This document shows, one piece after another, positions 26,547-32,410 of a stretch of DNA of 64,000 bases. A program made the translations under genes and the position numbers. Location: contig FNBQ01000005.1 in NCBI GenBank assembly GCA_900102385.1, positions 62,001-126,000 of the forward strand. The letters run 5' to 3'. This stretch comes from Bacteroidales bacterium KHT7 (lineage in GTDB: Bacteria > Bacteroidota > Bacteroidia > Bacteroidales > Bacteroidaceae). Each line of letters starts with the position of its first letter. Position 1 is the stretch's first letter. The notes below the pieces were generated by a model. The model did not search any database and was not told the DNA's origin. It saw only the letters and a program-made list of their open reading frames with translations.

Positions 26547-27056
26547 ATGGAAGACATTAAAATTTTCAAGTCTCAGAATCTGAACATAATTCTTTTTTTG
26601 TGCACTTTCGCTTTGTTTCTCGTTTGTGTGGCTGCCTATTTCTACGGCATAATAGTGATGGGATGGACAAACAAATTGTATGGCATCGGCGTATTTGTGT
26701 TTGGCGTCTGTATGCTTGATCCTCTTTTCAATTTTATGAGAAGCAAGATTCATGGGAAGCCTTATGCTGTTTTGTCATCCGATGAAGTCGTGATTGAAGG
26801 CGGAAAGATGACGGTTCAGTATGCGTATGTCGATAGTTTCTTGACAGATGGCGGTAATATTGTCGTGAATTTCAAATCAGCCGAAGAGTTGAACCGAATA
26901 CTCGAAAGCGGTGGCTGCGTTACTCGCGAAAAGATAAAGGAACTTGCCGACGGACAGATTTCGTTTTCTGCCAAAGGTCTGACGGTTAGTCCCGAAGTGC
27001 TCTGCACTCTTCTTCGCGGAAGGCTTGCTGCATTCCAACTCTCACAAAATAACTGA
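26547..27056 (+). CDS. Membrane protein with two N-terminal helices and a cytoplasmic domain
   Basis: A 169-residue protein. Two hydrophobic helices lie at about residues 15-35 and 42-60 (FLCTFALFLVCVAAYFYGII, GIGVFVFGVCMLDPLF). A soluble C-terminal domain of about 100 residues follows, with a strand pattern like a PH-type fold (YAVLSSDEVVIEGGKMTVQY). This layout is common in uncharacterised Bacteroidetes proteins. The family is not recognised. The gene starts 10 bases after crcB and its stop overlaps the start of the next gene (TGATG). Confidence 0.6.
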   Translation: MEDIKIFKSQNLNIILFLCTFALFLVCVAAYFYGIIVMGWTNKLYGIGVFVFGVCMLDPLFNFMRSKIHGKPYAVLSSDEVVIEGGKMTVQYAYVDSFLTDGGNIVVNFKSAEELNRILESGGCVTREKIKELADGQISFSAKGLTVSPEVLCTLLRGRLAAFQLSQNN

Positions 27057-27364
27057 TGAAGAAAGTACGAATTACGGCAGTCCGCCAGACCGTTTATCCC
27101 GACCTCATGGCGCGGTTTGAGAATCCGATAGACCATACATGCGATGTTCGTGAAGGTCAGCAATGGATTTCGACAGATGGCAAGTGTCCCGATGGGTTGT
27201 GTCCTTCGGCATGGCAGTCTATGCGCCCGTTTGTTGAGTCGCTGTCGCAAGGCAAGGGCAACTTCTTCGACGGATGGATGCAGAATCCGATGAGTGCCAT
27301 GATTAGTTGCAACGACGGCTTTCGTCCCTTCAGTTTTTATATCGAGGTTATTGAAGAAAATTAG
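27056..27364 (+). CDS. TIGR04076-like small protein
   Basis: A 102-residue protein of the TIGR04076 type. The family pattern is KVRITAVRQTVYPDLMARFE near the start, then CDVREGQQWIS, PDGLCPSAWQSMRPFVESL and SCNDGFRPFSFYIEV at the end. The four conserved cysteines (CDV, CPDGLCP, ISCNDG) could bind a metal. Function is unknown. It overlaps the upstream stop by one base and runs into the PNPOx-like gene. Confidence 0.82.
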   Translation: MKKVRITAVRQTVYPDLMARFENPIDHTCDVREGQQWISTDGKCPDGLCPSAWQSMRPFVESLSQGKGNFFDGWMQNPMSAMISCNDGFRPFSFYIEVIEEN

Positions 27365-27371
27365 GAAAACA

Positions 27372-27776
27372 ATGAAAAAGGCATTACAATTCTTGCAGAG
27401 TCATGTAGATGTGGCTTTTGCAACGTGCTCGGACAATCTTCCGAAGCTGCGCGTGTTCAGAATAATGAAGCAGGACGACAGCGTGCTGTACTTCGCCACG
27501 TCGGCGCAGAAAGCCGTCTATCGCGAGCTGAAGCAGAATCCGCATGTCGAACTTCTGGCAAGCGAGGGCGACATTTCCGTCCGCTGCTCCGGAACTGTAA
27601 GTTTCGATGTTGATGAGGCTACGAAACGCTGGATTTACGAGCATAACAACGTTTTGTCGCGACTTTACGACAGTTACGACAAAATGGAATATTTCTGCGT
27701 GCCGATTGCCGAGATGGACTATTACGACCTTGCGCCTACGCCGCCGCTGATTCAGCATTTCGACCTCAGAAAGTGA
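27372..27776 (+). CDS. Pyridoxamine 5'-phosphate oxidase-like FMN protein
   Basis: Start chosen at 27372 (MKKALQFLQSHVDVAFATC), 7 bases after the upstream stop; 134 residues. It has the split-barrel flavin-binding pattern: VDVAFATCSDNLPKLRVFRI for the first strands, VLYFATSAQKAVYRELKQNP, then a GTVSFD strand. Small members of this family bind FMN, F420 or heme and reduce various substrates; the true PNPOx substrate residues cannot be judged. Its stop overlaps the next start (TGATG). Confidence 0.82.
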   Translation: MKKALQFLQSHVDVAFATCSDNLPKLRVFRIMKQDDSVLYFATSAQKAVYRELKQNPHVELLASEGDISVRCSGTVSFDVDEATKRWIYEHNNVLSRLYDSYDKMEYFCVPIAEMDYYDLAPTPPLIQHFDLRK

Positions 27777-28501
27777 TGGACGGCGTTGTGTGGAACTTGT
27801 GGCACGGATGCCACAAAAAGAGCGAGGGCTGCCAGCATTGCTACGTTTACCGTCGCGATGCCGAGTTCGACAAAAATCCCGACGAGGTGCGCCGTACGTC
27901 TCTGTTCAATCTGCCCGTAAGACGAACGCGTCAGGGCGAATGGAAGATTCCGCCCGGAACGTTGATGTGGACGTGCTTCACCTCCGATTTCTTTATCGAA
28001 GAGGCCGACGAATGGCGCGCCGAGGCATGGCAGATGATGAAGTTGCGTGGCGACCTCAGTTTCTTCATAGTAACAAAGCGTCCTGAGCGGATTCTCCAAT
28101 CCCTGCCCGACGATTGGAACGATGGATATGAAAATGTAACTATCTGTTGCACAATGGAGAATCAACGTCGCGTAGATGAACGCCTGCCTCTGTTCCGCTC
28201 GCTGCCCATCTGTCACAAATCGGTAATCTGCGAGCCGTTGCTCGAGCCTGTCGATTTTCGTGGCGGACTTGCTGGCTGGTGCGAGAAGGTAACCGTTGGC
28301 GGAGAGTCGGGCAACGATGCGCGCGTATGCGACTACGATTGGGTTCTCGACATCCGCCGCCAATGCGAGGAATCGGGCGTTTCGTTCTTCTTCAAGCAGA
28401 CTGGCGCACGTTTCCGCAAAGATGGCAGAATCTACAACATTCCACGACGTTTGCAGATGAGACAGGCAAAGAAATCGGGCATAAGTTTTAAGTTAGAATA
28501 G
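27776..28501 (+). CDS. DUF5131 (phage Gp37/Gp68-like) protein
   Basis: 241 residues from the ATG at 27776 that overlaps the upstream TGA (an in-frame GTG lies three bases earlier). Signature: WNLWHGCHKKSEGCQHCYVY, with a CxxxxxxxCxxCY cysteine cluster reminiscent of radical-SAM iron-sulfur sites. Later come FFIVTKRPERI, TICCTMENQ and VTVGGESG. DUF5131 proteins are frequent in phages and in bacterial accessory regions and are suspected radical-SAM-like enzymes of unknown product. Here it is embedded in a chromosomal operon. Confidence 0.85.
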   Translation: MDGVVWNLWHGCHKKSEGCQHCYVYRRDAEFDKNPDEVRRTSLFNLPVRRTRQGEWKIPPGTLMWTCFTSDFFIEEADEWRAEAWQMMKLRGDLSFFIVTKRPERILQSLPDDWNDGYENVTICCTMENQRRVDERLPLFRSLPICHKSVICEPLLEPVDFRGGLAGWCEKVTVGGESGNDARVCDYDWVLDIRRQCEESGVSFFFKQTGARFRKDGRIYNIPRRLQMRQAKKSGISFKLE

Positions 28502-28504
28502 ATT

Positions 28505-28843
28505 ATGAATATTGAGGAATATCGCGAATTCTGCCTCTCGCTGGGCGATGATGTAGAAGAAAAGATGCCTTTTACGGCATTCCCCCGTGCCGGTTCGGTG
28601 CTTGTGTTCTATGTGCATGGACACATGTTCTCTTTCTTCGACTGTGACAAGTTCGAGGTCATCACGCTAAAACATCAGCCCGAGAATATAGACGAGTTGC
28701 GAGCCGAGCACGACTGCGTTGTAAAGCCCTTCAATATGTCGCCGAAATATTGGATAGGCGTCGCCACAGCCGATGCTCCCGATGAACTTTTGCGCAGTCT
28801 TACGCGCAATTCTTATGAGATTGTGAAGGCAAAATACTCTTAA
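28505..28843 (+). CDS. MmcQ/YjbR family protein
   Basis: A 112-residue protein with the family pattern: EYREFCLSLGDDVEEKMPF at the N-terminus, then YVHGHMFSFFDCDK, KHQPENIDELRAEHD and SPKYWIGVATAD. The fold (CyaY-like / MmcQ) has been called DNA-binding, but its role is not established. It starts 3 bases after the DUF5131 stop. Confidence 0.85.
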   Translation: MNIEEYREFCLSLGDDVEEKMPFTAFPRAGSVLVFYVHGHMFSFFDCDKFEVITLKHQPENIDELRAEHDCVVKPFNMSPKYWIGVATADAPDELLRSLTRNSYEIVKAKYS

Positions 28844-28886
28844 TATAGCTGTGGTGTTTCGTAAAATAAATAACTCAACAAGAAAA

Positions 28887-29195
28887 ATGAGCAGAATTGA
28901 AAATGAAAAGCAGATTGTCCGCAAGATGATTGGCTTGTATTGCCGTCATCGGTTGCATCAGAATACGTTGCCCGAAGAGTATCAGCATCTGGCAGATTTT
29001 GCCTGCCGTCGCCTTGACCATTGTCGATATGGCGAGAAGAAAACGGCGTGCAAGGATTGTCCTACACATTGTTACGCTCCAAAAGAACGCGCCCAGATTC
29101 GTGAGGTTATGCGCTGGGTTGGGCCGAGAATGATTTTCTATTCGCCAAAAGATGCCGTTGTGCATATCTTTCAGAAGGTAATGACGAAGTTTTAG
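28887..29195 (+). CDS. Nitrous oxide-stimulated promoter family protein
   Basis: Start chosen at 28887 (MSRIENEKQIVRKMIGLYCR); 102 residues. The family has a conserved cysteine/histidine core, here YCRHRLHQNTLPEEYQHLAD, then CRYGEKKTACKDCPTHCYAP with five cysteines likely to bind zinc or an iron-sulfur cluster, and the tail VMRWVGPRMIFYSP. The name comes from sequence context in other bacteria; the biochemical role is unknown. It is the last gene of the plus-strand run, converging on the RtcB locus. Confidence 0.85.
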   Translation: MSRIENEKQIVRKMIGLYCRHRLHQNTLPEEYQHLADFACRRLDHCRYGEKKTACKDCPTHCYAPKERAQIREVMRWVGPRMIFYSPKDAVVHIFQKVMTKF

Positions 29196-29251
29196 CCGCT
29201 TTTGCCTCCGCTTACACAAAATCCCGATTTCTTTCAGAATAAATCAGGAAA

Positions 29252-29290
29252 AAGCGCGTTGCCTAAAAAGTTCAAAAAAGCAACGCGCTT
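29252..29290 (-). terminator. Strong hairpin at the end of the RtcB locus
   Basis: An 11-base perfect stem (AAGCGCGTTGC with GCAACGCGCTT, loop of 17) is followed on the minus strand by TTTTTCC. It lies beyond the tRNA-like element at 29339 and probably ends the minus-strand transcript. On the plus strand it follows the 28887 gene without a T run. Confidence 0.65.
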
Positions 29291-29338
29291 CGCATCAGTT
29301 ATTCATATTGGATAGTGTAAGTTTTTGTCAGAAAAAAG

Positions 29339-29435
29339 AAAATGCAAGACTGTCGGATTCTAACCGACGTATGGGGTAAATCCCAGCTTGAACTTATCGC
29401 GCCTCCTTTAAACACTTGGGTAAATCTTGCATTTT
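29339..29435 (-). ncRNA. tRNA-like RNA with long variable arm, downstream of the TerD-like gene
   Basis: Read on the minus strand, this 97-base element is closed by an 11-base perfect stem (AAAATGCAAGA with TCTTGCATTTT). Inside is a class II tRNA shape: an acceptor-like helix (CAAGATT with AGTCTTG), a D-arm-like ACCCAAGTGTTTAAAGGAG, a variable-arm hairpin (TGGG-ATTTAC-CCCA) and a good T arm (GTCGG, loop TTAGAAT, CCGAC). The region where the anticodon arm should be (GCGCGATAAGTTCAAGC) does not form a 5-base stem, with only three of five pairs. It starts 6 bases after the stop of the TerD-like gene, so it is very likely on the same transcript. A translating tRNA is unlikely; a tRNA mimic or pseudo-tRNA fits better. 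Confidence 0.6.
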
Positions 29436-29440
29436 TTTGT

Positions 29441-31702
29441 TTATATATTCAGAAGTTTCGACACATCGGCTGGATTTAAAGCCCATTCGTAGTTGTAAAC
29501 CTCGTCGGCTTCTTCGTACTTTTCTGTTCTGACGATATTCTGAGCCTTTGCTTTCATTTCAATAAGTTCGCCAACTGTAAGCTTTGCTTCTAGTTTTCTG
29601 AGCAAAGACTCTATCGATTCATTGTCTGCTCCGCGCAGAGTCTGTGCCGTGAAAGGCATCTCAAGCCATACAATTTCGCGTCTTGCTACATCGAGGATAC
29701 CAAAGACAAGTCCTTTTGACAGATTTCCTTCGCTAATCCTGACCATGTGTTGCACGCACGATGGGTCGTATGCTACACCGTTCTTTTCTGAAATCTTCAT
29801 TTCGTAGGCAGATTTCATCCAGCCCACAACGAGGTTTGGCGATAGTGAGCCGCACGAGTAAGCGTTGCAGGTGAATGTGACGTATTTTGCCCCAGCTGCA
29901 TCAAGTTCAGGCAGTGACAACTCTATGTATTCGGCTGTGCCAACCATTTCGGGAATATGCTGGATGTCGCCCGAATGTTTTGCTCCGACGCAGTTCAGAC
30001 TGTAAAAGGCGCACTCGGCAGTTTTGTTGTTTGGTAGCGCGATGCGACAACTCAAATCCATGTCGAGCCATTGTGCGTGCAAGCCTTTTCCCCATTGCAG
30101 AAACAGACGCACGGCATCGCCTTCTATAGGGAATCGCGTACCCATTAAGGCGCACGATGTGTCTTGAATTGTTGTCGACCGGTTGCCCACATTTACTGGA
30201 ATGCTGAACAGTTTAGGGTCGATGAAAACACTTTTTGCATCGTTTTTTTGCTTAGCAAAGCGACGCTCCATTGACGCTTTGTAGATGTTGTTCACATCCT
30301 CAACCATCTTTCGACGCGAATTTTCGTCGTATAGATTGAGCAGTTTGTTCGGCTCAATTTTGTATGTCACACCAGTTATTGGATGCGCCAATCGGGTTTG
30401 ATTAATGTCGAAATACGATTCTGCTGCATTGCCGAGCGATAAGAGCAGACGTGCTGGAAGATTGTCGGCAACGTTATCGAAGGCTTCAAGAACTTTGTCG
30501 CTGCCGAAGCGCAGCATTGATGCAAACAGACTGCGTGCGAAAAGCCCCGGACGCTCCTTGAGCAGTGCTAGAGTCTTGTCGGCATTGTTTTCCTTGCGAG
30601 CCTTGTCTACAGTTCCCAGCCATGTTTCGTAGTCGTTTTTGTAGAACACATCGAGTATTTCAGACAAATGCTCCATTCCTTTCTTTCGTGAATATTCTCC
30701 TAATCGTAGGGCGCGAATCATTCTGACCCACATTCCTCGCTTCGGATTCATATTCTCTGCGGCTTGCTTTGCCGTCATCGGAATGGCATTGAGCCATCGG
30801 GCTACGCAAAGGCAGGTCTTTCTGTCGTATTTCAGCATCAGTTTTTGTTTCATTACCTTTGCGGCATCGGCACTTTTGTCGAGTGGTCCGAACATGTGAT
30901 GGTACATTTTCTTCGAGTGTGTCATCAGTGTTTTCGGCTCAATAATCTGCACGAATCCGGTTTTCTTGTACCAGAGGTATCGAAGCACGTCGGTTGGTGT
31001 TTTAAAGAACCTTGTCGCTTCATCACCTTTACTTTTCTCTATCATCGCTTCAATTATGAGCATTGTTGTTTCCTTCATGCCGATGTTTGTATCTTCTGAA
31101 AGCGGAAACTCGTTGAGCATCAGTTTGAGGGAATCTTTCTGTGTCTCGTCGAGTGGGGTGACAGATGAAAGAAGAGAGTCGAAAATTTTCTTCAAGTCGT
31201 GTCGTGTGAACAATCTGAGTTCTTTCTGTTTGCTTGTCTGACCTTTATACACAAAATTGCTCGTCTCGAACGGAGTTCCACAGAACGGACAGCCGTTGTA
31301 TCTCTCCAACGGAAATATTCCTTCGGGAATGAAGCAGCCGCACGGAAGTGTTGTTCCTTTGAATAAGTTTTCCATACCGAAAATGTTGGCAATCCATGTA
31401 ATCAGATGGTCGGTGTTCGTCTCTTTTGTAGGCTTGTCCCAGCCTTTTACGAGCGATGCCCAGTTAAGATTTACGCCCATAATATTGTTTATGCACTCAA
31501 CAGTATCGGCAAGTGTGTCGGTAGAAACCATGTCGAGTGCATGAAGCAGTTCTTCGCTCAAACTGAAGCCGTTTTCCATAAGACGAGCGGCGAATGCTCT
31601 TGTCATTACTGATGTGTTTGACTTCATGTCGATGTCCTCTCGCTTGATGTCGAGGAACAGTGCGCGATAGCGCAGGGCTACTTTTGTCAGATTCTTGTTC
31701 AT
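29441..31702 (-). CDS. RtcB-linked protein with zinc ribbon, helical core and TerD-like domain
   Basis: Start chosen at 31702 (MNKNLTKVALRYRALFLDIK), 753 residues; the frame is open 48 bases further. A helical N-terminus is followed by a CxC-x14-CxxC zinc ribbon (C121, C123, C138, C141). A long helical region has the motifs TPTDVLRYLW (near 236), LRLGEYSRKKGMEHLSEIL and LKERPGLFARSLFASMLRFG, which recall long TerD-linked proteins of ter-type stress systems. The C-terminal third (about 555-690) is TerD-like: RLFLQWGKGLHAQWLDMDLS with the DxD calcium-site pattern, HSGDIQ, and GTAEYIELSLPEL. No signal peptide, so cytoplasmic. It lies between RNA modules upstream and a tRNA-like RNA downstream, in the same direction as rtcB. 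An RNA-binding scaffold comparable to Ro60/TROVE proteins is an inference. Confidence 0.7.
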   Translation of the reverse strand: MNKNLTKVALRYRALFLDIKREDIDMKSNTSVMTRAFAARLMENGFSLSEELLHALDMVSTDTLADTVECINNIMGVNLNWASLVKGWDKPTKETNTDHLITWIANIFGMENLFKGTTLPCGCFIPEGIFPLERYNGCPFCGTPFETSNFVYKGQTSKQKELRLFTRHDLKKIFDSLLSSVTPLDETQKDSLKLMLNEFPLSEDTNIGMKETTMLIIEAMIEKSKGDEATRFFKTPTDVLRYLWYKKTGFVQIIEPKTLMTHSKKMYHHMFGPLDKSADAAKVMKQKLMLKYDRKTCLCVARWLNAIPMTAKQAAENMNPKRGMWVRMIRALRLGEYSRKKGMEHLSEILDVFYKNDYETWLGTVDKARKENNADKTLALLKERPGLFARSLFASMLRFGSDKVLEAFDNVADNLPARLLLSLGNAAESYFDINQTRLAHPITGVTYKIEPNKLLNLYDENSRRKMVEDVNNIYKASMERRFAKQKNDAKSVFIDPKLFSIPVNVGNRSTTIQDTSCALMGTRFPIEGDAVRLFLQWGKGLHAQWLDMDLSCRIALPNNKTAECAFYSLNCVGAKHSGDIQHIPEMVGTAEYIELSLPELDAAGAKYVTFTCNAYSCGSLSPNLVVGWMKSAYEMKISEKNGVAYDPSCVQHMVRISEGNLSKGLVFGILDVARREIVWLEMPFTAQTLRGADNESIESLLRKLEAKLTVGELIEMKAKAQNIVRTEKYEEADEVYNYEWALNPADVSKLLNI

Positions 31703-31728
31703 TGTTTTAAAATCATAAAAGGTAATTA

Positions 31729-31788
31729 GCCGGCATCGGCAGGGTCGCATAGTCTGCCTCAGAGAAGGAGCGAGAAGTATGCCGGCTT
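31729..31788 (-). ncRNA. Stem-closed RNA module before the TerD-like gene
   Basis: AGCCGGCAT at 31729-31737 and ATGCCGGCT at 31780-31788 form a 9-base closing stem. Inside, on the minus strand, GGCAG pairs with CTGCC (loop of 11). It ends 26 bases before the chosen start of the TerD-like gene, so it could be a separate small RNA or a 5'-leader structure controlling that gene. Confidence 0.5.
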
Positions 31789-31850
31789 TTGACCTTGTTA
31801 ATAATCAGAAAGATGAGGTAATTGAACTGCTAAACGAGTTTCTTGTATAA
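31779..31850 (+). CDS. Possible 23-residue ORF antisense to the RNA cluster
   Basis: ATG at 31779 is preceded by AAGGAG, nine bases away, and encodes MPAFDLVNNQKDEVIELLNE plus three residues before TAA. The peptide looks protein-like, but it overlaps a stem module and has no known relatives. It could be a gene remnant. Low confidence. Confidence 0.2.
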   Translation: MPAFDLVNNQKDEVIELLNEFLV

Positions 31851-31891
31851 ACTATGGAAGTAAGCTGTTCTTGACCTTATCTTCTTTTAGA

Positions 31892-32084
31892 GGCGCGGGG
31901 CAGAATCGAACTGCCGACAAATGAGGTGAAGTATGTGCCGATTGTCCTTGCTTTTTTTTAATATTAGAAAAATCACTTAATCAGTTCCACTGGAACTACA
32001 GTCCAATTTACGCTAATCGGATTCTCTGTATGGAAGAAAATTTCTGCACAAAATTCATCGCTCTACCAGCTGAGCTACCGCGCC
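31892..32084 (-). tRNA. tRNA gene with an insertion of about 121 bases in the anticodon loop
   Basis: Minus strand, 193 bases. The tRNA body is perfect: acceptor GGCGCGG with CCGCGCC (7 of 7), U8-A9, D arm GCTC-AGCTGGTA-GAGC with G18G19, and T arm GGCAG, loop TTCGATT, CTGCC. The anticodon stem is ATGAA with CTCAT (4 of 5), and the variable loop is TTGTC. The loop holds 128 bases instead of 7. It starts TTTTGTGC and ends GGCACATACTTCAC. Removing about 121 bases so that the Ts join gives TTTTCAC: U33, anticodon UUC (Glu), A37, C38. GTGC and GCAC flank the junctions and can pair. Inside, CCGATT pairs with AATCGG, and AGTTCC-AGT-GGAACT forms a hairpin. It is too short for a typical group I intron. 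Not a normal translating tRNA unless processed. Confidence 0.75.
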
Positions 32085-32091
32085 GTTTTTT

Positions 32092-32176
32092 GAAAGACGG
32101 AAAGTACGAAATCTATCTAAAAAGCCCGTAAAGGTTTTGAGCCAATCAGTAGTAAGACTTGTTTTGTCCGTCTTTC
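32092..32176 (-). ncRNA. Stem-closed RNA module between two tRNA genes
   Basis: GAAAGACGGA (32092-32101) and TCCGTCTTTC (32167-32176) form a perfect 10-base closing stem around 65 bases. It fills the space between the tRNA-Phe-like gene and the insertion-bearing tRNA. I cannot fold the interior as a tRNA. It may be a processing spacer or an independent small RNA. Confidence 0.5.
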
Positions 32177-32180
32177 TTAG

Positions 32181-32253
32181 TGGAACCTCGTGGATTCGAA
32201 CCACGTTCTCGGGATTTTCAGTCCTGCGCATACACCATGTCTGCCAAGGTTCC
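32181..32253 (-). tRNA. tRNA-Phe(GAA)-like gene
   Basis: Minus strand, 73 bases. Acceptor GGAACCT with AGGTTCC (7 of 7), discriminator A, no encoded CCA. The T arm is CGTGG, loop TTCGAAT, CCACG. The anticodon arm is CAGGA, loop CTGAAAA, TCCCG (4 of 5 pairs, A-C mismatch), so the anticodon is GAA (Phe) with A37. The D arm is weak (GCA with TGC, loop GACATGGTGTA) but keeps A14 and G18G19; positions 15 and 21 are not the usual bases, and the variable loop has only four bases. It may be functional, but these oddities and its place inside the RtcB locus make a repair substrate or decoy possible. Confidence 0.75.
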
Positions 32254-32258
32254 AAAAA

Positions 32259-32342
32259 TGGTCTCGTGGAGGAGGGATTTGATCCTTCTCATCTGTGTCA
32301 GAAAAACCACCGTTTTGCTATCGTGTCTCTGCTGCGAGACCA
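32259..32342 (-). ncRNA. Degenerate tRNA-like stem-closed RNA next to rtcB
   Basis: Minus strand. TGGTCTCG and CGAGACCA form a perfect 8-base closing stem. Near the 3' end, GAGAAGG, loop ATCAAAT and CCCTCCTC resemble a T arm with an extended stem. The 5' part can alternatively form the hairpin GTCTC-GCAGCA-GAGAC. No anticodon arm can be recognised. It lies 69 bases after the rtcB stop, as the first of the RNA modules. A tRNA mimic or decayed tRNA are both possible. Confidence 0.5.
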
Positions 32343-32410
32343 TTATTAAGATATCTGTTTGCAAATTTCGAGGTGTCTTGTTTCAAATCATGGGACAACA
32401 TCGAAAATTT

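Noticed and set aside
29441-31702. TROVE/Ro60 protein
   Set aside because: The C-terminus is TerD-like and not a von Willebrand A domain with a MIDAS motif, and I see no clear TROVE signature. The functional parallel is kept only as an inference.
31892-32084. Group I intron in a tRNA
   Set aside because: The insertion is only about 121 bases and I cannot find the P, Q, R, S core; group I introns in bacterial tRNAs are usually above 200 bases.
31892-32084. Archaeal bulge-helix-bulge splice motif
   Set aside because: A GTGC/GCAC helix is at the right place, but the bulges are not the regular 3 bases on both sides, so I only call it suggestive. No tRNA endonuclease gene is in the window.
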